Shown: piece after piece, positions 60,100 through 64,000 of the stretch
How the letters are laid out: every line of letters starts with the position of its first letter
How positions within the stretch are numbered: the first letter of the stretch is position 1
Origin: Firmicutes bacterium HGW-Firmicutes-9
GTDB lineage: Bacteria > Bacillota > Clostridia > Christensenellales > CAG-138
Direction of reading: 5' to 3'
NCBI GenBank assembly: GCA_002841395.1
Contig: PGZM01000005.1
Coordinates: 1 to 64,000, forward strand
DNA length: 64,000 bases
Program-made: the position numbers and the translations under genes
The notes under the pieces: generated by a model
What the model saw: the letters and a program-made list of their open reading frames with translations, nothing else
Databases searched by the model: none
What the model was told of the DNA's origin: nothing

Positions 60100-60228
60100 A
60101 TTTGCGGAATCGTAGTTATGTGTGCTTGGGAAAATGCCCCTTGTATGAATGCATTGACAACCCAGCCCAACAGGCCTAGAATGAACTCGAAATCATACCA
60201 AATCTTACCGGAACGGAAGTGACAGGTT

Positions 60229-60456
60229 GTGTCCCACAATGGCGCCCGATCCGGCGCGCCGGTCGACTGGAGCGACCCGGAACAGGCCGCGGCGCAGGCG
60301 AGAATCGACGCGCTTCGCAACATGATCTCACAAAACCCGATGTCGTATTCCGAGAAAGAGGAGATTGTTCGCCACAGAATGGCGGACGAGACCAAGCGCG
60401 TGGAGGAGACCTCCCGCGCAAAACGCGACAACCCAAGAAGGAACTGGGATATCTGA
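60229..60456 (+). CDS. Small hypothetical protein (75 aa, GTG start)
   Basis: MSHNGARSGAPVDWSDPEQAAAQARIDALRNMISQNPMSYSEKEEIVRHRMADETKR... Confidence 0.5.
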   Translation: MSHNGARSGAPVDWSDPEQAAAQARIDALRNMISQNPMSYSEKEEIVRHRMADETKRVEETSRAKRDNPRRNWDI

Positions 60457-60473
60457 TCAAATTACACGCAGCA

Positions 60474-60508
60474 AAAAAGACGCTCTCTTGCGGGAGCGTC
60501 TTTTGTTT
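60474..60508. terminator. Bidirectional terminator between small ORF and pepT
   Basis: aaaagacgctctcttgcgggagcgtctttt. Confidence 0.8.
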
Positions 60509-60518
60509 GGTTTGTTTC

Positions 60519-61730
60519 TTACTTCACAAACGACGGAACGAGCGCTTCGAGAATCTGAACCACCTTCTCCATCGCCTCTGTGCTGATGAACTCATACCGG
60601 CCGTGGAAGTTGTGTCCGCCGGTGCAGAGGTTCGGGCAAGGCAGACCCATGTAGCTCAGGCGCGAGCCGTCCGTGCCGCCGCGGATGGGCGCACAGTAAG
60701 GTGTCACGCCGACGGCTTCCATAGCTTGCATTGCCGCCTCGACAATATGCATCGGCACCTTCGACTTCATGTTGTAGTAGGTATCCGATAGATCCAGCGA
60801 AACGGTACCGGCGCCGTATTTATCGTTCATATAGGCACAAGCCTTTTGCATCAGGACTTTCTTCTGCTCAAACTTCTCCATGTCGTGGTCGCGCAGAATA
60901 TAGGTCATGTCGGCGTGATCGACGCAGCCTTCGAGCTTGTCGAGATGGAAGAATCCCTCGTATTCGTCTGTGCAGGCGGGGTTTTCGAAACGGGGCAGCA
61001 GGTCGTGCAACTCCATGGCGACAAGTAGCGCGTTGATCATCTTGCCTTTTGCGCTGCCGGTGTGTGCGCTGACGCCCTGAATGTGAATCTCCGCGCCGGC
61101 TGCGTTGAAGCACTCGTAGTTGATCTCGCCCAGCGTTCCGCCATCGACGGTGTAGCCAAAGTCCGCGCCGAACGCCTTTACGTCAAATAAGTCCACTCCG
61201 CGTCCAACCTCTTCGTCTGGCGTGAAACCGATGCGAATCTTGCCGTGCTCCGGTGCGTCCGCGCGCAGCATCCGCTCGGCGAACGTCATGATCTCGGCTA
61301 CGCCCGCCTTGTCGTCCGCGCCCAGCAGCGTCGTGCCGTCGGTGCAGATGATCTCCTCGCCGATGTGTCCAAGCAACGCGGGATAGCTTACTGGCGAGAG
61401 CGTGTAACCGTTGCCCATGTCGATGTCGCCGCCCGCGTAGTTCGGCGTGAGCAGGGGCTTGACGTTTGCGCCGGTGACCGCATCCGCGGTGTCCACGTGC
61501 GCAAGCAGGCCGATGACCGGCGCGTTCTTTTTCGTGTTGGCGGGGATGGTCGCGGTCACGTAGCCGTGCGGGTCGAGCTGCACATCAGCGGCTCCGATGG
61601 CGATGAGTTCGTCGCGCAAAAGCCGGCTCAGGTCGAGCTGCTTGTCGGTGCTGGGGATTTTGTCCACCTGATGCTCGGATTGGGTGTCGATTTTGACATA
61701 CCGCAGGAAGCGGTCTTTGACGGATTCCAT
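60519..61730 (-). CDS. pepT: Peptidase T (tripeptide aminopeptidase)
   Basis: Start MESVKDRFLRYVKIDTQSE; GLLAHVDTADAVTG, LGADDKAGVAEIM, GFTPDEEVGRG, RGGTDGSRLS. Confidence 0.97.
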   Translation of the reverse strand: MESVKDRFLRYVKIDTQSEHQVDKIPSTDKQLDLSRLLRDELIAIGAADVQLDPHGYVTATIPANTKKNAPVIGLLAHVDTADAVTGANVKPLLTPNYAGGDIDMGNGYTLSPVSYPALLGHIGEEIICTDGTTLLGADDKAGVAEIMTFAERMLRADAPEHGKIRIGFTPDEEVGRGVDLFDVKAFGADFGYTVDGGTLGEINYECFNAAGAEIHIQGVSAHTGSAKGKMINALLVAMELHDLLPRFENPACTDEYEGFFHLDKLEGCVDHADMTYILRDHDMEKFEQKKVLMQKACAYMNDKYGAGTVSLDLSDTYYNMKSKVPMHIVEAAMQAMEAVGVTPYCAPIRGGTDGSRLSYMGLPCPNLCTGGHNFHGRYEFISTEAMEKVVQILEALVPSFVK

Positions 61731-61804
61731 GTGTTTATCTTCCTCGATTTCTTCGATTGTTTGCAGGATAAGCATACCATGCGCGCCATTTGCTGGCAAG
61801 ATTA

Positions 61805-61876
61805 GGTAAGCTTGCCAATATAGATAAGCTTGCAAATACAAATAAGCTTACAAGTAAAGATAAGCTTCCCAAAATC
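61805..61876. repeat. Four phased 18-bp repeats
   Basis: AAGCTT cores at 61808, 61826, 61844, 61862 (exactly 18 bp apart) within taagcttgcaaataca-like units. Confidence 0.85.
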
Positions 61877-61908
61877 GGAAAAGGCGTTTCCCGCTTGGGG
61901 AAACGCCT
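61872..61908 (-). terminator. Terminator-like hairpin after zinc-ribbon gene
   Basis: aggcgtttcc-cgctt-ggggaaacgcct; minus strand continues ttttccgatttt. Confidence 0.65.
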
Positions 61909-61971
61909 CTCAGGTCGTCTTGGTAAACTACTGATTCCGATTATATCCGAGAACGGAATAAGGGGAATGCG

Positions 61972-62244
61972 TTAGCGCTTGTGGTTCTGGAAGCAGTTGC
62001 TGCAATACACGGGACGGTCGTTTCTCGGTTGGAACGGGATCTTGGTGGGCGATCCGCACTCCGCACAGACCGCATCGAACATCTCGCGATCGTTGCTGCG
62101 CGTGGTCTTCCGGCTGGAACGGCAGTCCTTGCAGCGGACAGGCTCGTTCTGGAACCCTTTCTCCGCGTAAAACTCCTGCTCGCCGGCCGTGAAAACGAAT
62201 TCCTTACCACAATCCTTGCATACCAGTGTTTTGTCTTGGAACAT
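61972..62244 (-). CDS. Zinc-ribbon protein with several CxxC pairs
   Basis: MFQDKTLVCKDCGKEFVFTAGEQEFYAEKGFQNEPVRCKDCRSSRK...CAECGSPTKIPFQPRNDRPVYCSNCFQNHKR; RBS agggga upstream. Confidence 0.88.
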   Translation of the reverse strand: MFQDKTLVCKDCGKEFVFTAGEQEFYAEKGFQNEPVRCKDCRSSRKTTRSNDREMFDAVCAECGSPTKIPFQPRNDRPVYCSNCFQNHKR

Positions 62245-62281
62245 TTGGATTTTTCCCCTTTTCGGTTCGTGAAAATTTTTT

Positions 62282-62513
62282 GATATCCGAGTGCCGGCTG
62301 ACCTGGTTTTTGCCCCCACACCCGCCAACTGGAAGTGTCGCTACCCGGCGATGTGCCTCTCACTACTGCCTCTCTCGAAATGCATGTTTAGAAATGCTTC
62401 GGTTGGACTTACTTCTAGACCGCACCATGCTCACGGGGCTTTGCCCGCTTACGTGGATCGTTTTGCCTGCGACTGGCATCGATTTTCAACCACAGACCCG
62501 ATACACGGATACC
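62282..62513 (-). ncRNA. Candidate structured RNA or structured 5' leader (~232 nt), unidentified
   Basis: 8-bp end pairing GGUAUCCG/CGGAUAUC; internal hairpins; possible pseudoknot; start position matches promoter TTGCAA-18-TATACT (62549..62520). Confidence 0.65.
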
Positions 62514-62519
62514 AAAGTT

Positions 62520-62549
62520 AGTATATTACACACGGTTGTAAAATTGCAA
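62520..62549 (-). promoter_or_regulatory. SigA-type promoter for the structured RNA
   Basis: Minus strand TTGCAA-N18-TATACT, predicted +1 about 62513. Confidence 0.65.
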
Positions 62550-62691
62550 TGTATTTTTTTGTATCATATGTCCGAACAAATCCAATGATTGGGCGTTTTT
62601 ACTGTATTTTATGCGTTTGTTCGAACACTTTATACTGTATTTGCGCGGACACATGACACTATATTTTGTGTATTTTTCGGTTAAAAACGAC

Positions 62692-63261
62692 TCATTTGTG
62701 TGCCGGTTCGTGGTCGCCGTATTGTGCGCGGGGACCGCCAACATATTTTGGACGCGTCTTTGCGAGGATGAAGGAAGCCTCGCCGATCCTGCGCTGCTCC
62801 GTATGGACGGGCACCACGACGGGATGCAGATGCATGCCGATCAGCGTGCCGCCGATGTCCATGCCGAGCGCGGCAAGGCCCGCTACGTTCTCCACCATCA
62901 CCCGGTCGGGGATGCGGGAATATGCTTCGGTTGCGAATGCGCCGCCTGCGTGCAGCCACGGGCGCACCCAGACTTCCTGCAGGTGATATTGCTCCATGCA
63001 GGCGCGGCTTGTGCAGATTGCGCGGTTGATGTGCTCGCAGCCCTGCACGGCAAGATATAACCCCGCCGCGGTCACCTTCGGCAGAATCGCGTCCATGACG
63101 GCCTTCGCGGCCTCCTCGCTGGAAGCGGAGCCGATGCGCTTGCCAACGATCTCGCTCGTCGAGCAGCCAATGATGAAGATATCGCCCTTGCGATACTCCG
63201 CGCTGCTCAGAATCAAATCGACGGCCTCCGCCGCCTGGCGGGTTAGTTCTGTGTAATCCAT
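62692..63261 (-). CDS. TIGR01440/UPF0340 family protein
   Basis: Start MDYTELTRQAAEAVDLIL; IIGCSTSEIVGKRIGS, VQGCEHINRA, GMHLHPVVVPVH. Confidence 0.9.
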   Translation of the reverse strand: MDYTELTRQAAEAVDLILSSAEYRKGDIFIIGCSTSEIVGKRIGSASSEEAAKAVMDAILPKVTAAGLYLAVQGCEHINRAICTSRACMEQYHLQEVWVRPWLHAGGAFATEAYSRIPDRVMVENVAGLAALGMDIGGTLIGMHLHPVVVPVHTEQRRIGEASFILAKTRPKYVGGPRAQYGDHEPAHK

Positions 63262-63407
63262 GTTTTTCACCTCTATGGTTTGGTCAGGTCTCTTCCACAG
63301 CTGCGAAAGAAACCGTATGCTCAGAAACACAGTATAGCACAATTTTCTCACTATTTCCGCGCATTTTTCACGTAAGTTGCGCGAATATTGTGTGTTATAC
63401 TTGCTCT

Positions 63408-64000
63408 ATGAACTGGATTTTACCGTTACGCAATTGGTATCAACAAAACGCGCGGGACCTGCCCTGGCGCAGAACGCAGGATGGTTACGCCGTCTGGATC
63501 AGCGAGATCATGCTGCAGCAGACGCGGGTTGCCGCCGTGATTCCGTATTATGAGCGGTTCATGCGCGCGCTGCCGGATATCGACGCGCTTGCAAATGTGG
63601 ATGACGACCGCCTGCACAAGCTCTGGGAGGGATTGGGCTACTATAGCCGTGCGCGCAATCTCAAGTGCGCGGCGGGCGAGATCGTTTCTCGCTTCAGCGG
63701 CGGCATGCCGCAAAGCTACGAGACGCTGCTGACTCTGCCCGGCATCGGAGAATACACCGCGGGCGCGATCGCGTCGATTGCGTTTGGCGAAGCGGTGCCT
63801 GCCGTGGACGGAAACGTGCTGCGCGTTTACGCGCGGCTCTTTGGTGCGGCGCGGGATATCCGCGATCCAGCGTTCAAAAAAGAAGTGCGCGCGTTTCTGC
63901 AGCCGCTCATTCCGAAGGATCAGCCGGGCGTATTTAACGCCGCGCTGATGGAACTCGGCGCGACTGTGTGCCTGCCGAATGGGCAACCGAAGTGCGGAGA
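63408..64000 (+). CDS. mutY: A/G-specific adenine DNA glycosylase, N-terminal part (3' end outside window)
   Basis: Start MNWILPLRNWYQQNARDLPWRRTQDGYAVWISEIMLQQTRV; HhH LPGIGEYTAGAIASIAF; open to window end, so absent from ORF track. Confidence 0.96.
   Translation, partial: MNWILPLRNWYQQNARDLPWRRTQDGYAVWISEIMLQQTRVAAVIPYYERFMRALPDIDALANVDDDRLHKLWEGLGYYSRARNLKCAAGEIVSRFSGGMPQSYETLLTLPGIGEYTAGAIASIAFGEAVPAVDGNVLRVYARLFGAARDIRDPAFKKEVRAFLQPLIPKDQPGVFNAALMELGATVCLPNGQPKCG

Noticed and set aside
61790-61975. Hexapeptide-repeat ORF KLANIDKLANTN...
   Set aside because: TTG start without RBS; reading frame simply follows the 18-bp DNA repeats.
62226-62588. 120-aa plus-strand ORF
   Set aside because: Covers the structured-RNA candidate; no RBS or protein-like features.
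1-64000. tRNA/rRNA genes, prophage or IS transposases
   Set aside because: None recognised on either strand by eye; no integrase or transposase ORFs in the track.

Overview
This 64 kb window looks like a chromosomal segment of a Firmicutes/Clostridia-type genome (inferred from gene content: sortase/LPXTG, RqcP, ThiT, NadD-YqeK-RsfS, YqeK HD domain). It is mostly GC-rich housekeeping genes, including gdhA (5' truncated), tsaD, leuS, lgt, mtaB, rsmE, prmA, comEC-like, holA, uvrB, ispDF, rqcP, TPP riboswitch-thiT, pgm/pmm, nadD-yqeK fusion, rsfS, pepT and mutY (3' truncated). These are interrupted by accessory and exported-protein regions: a sortase plus LPXTG protein pair, a tandem BspA-like LRR pair with one decayed copy, tandem M15 peptidase paralogs, an MBOAT/SGNH pair next to a decayed second ispF 3' end, an AT-rich three-gene TIGR04255-type cassette, and a four-member mosaic lipoprotein array with Pro/Thr linkers. 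The strongest unexplained signal is a promoter-driven, apparently structured ~232-nt RNA or leader at 62513-62282 (minus strand), with closed ends, several hairpins and a possible pseudoknot. Two intergenic clusters of DnaA-box-like 9-mers are also notable. All assignments are by eye from the sequence and ORF translations; no database search was run.
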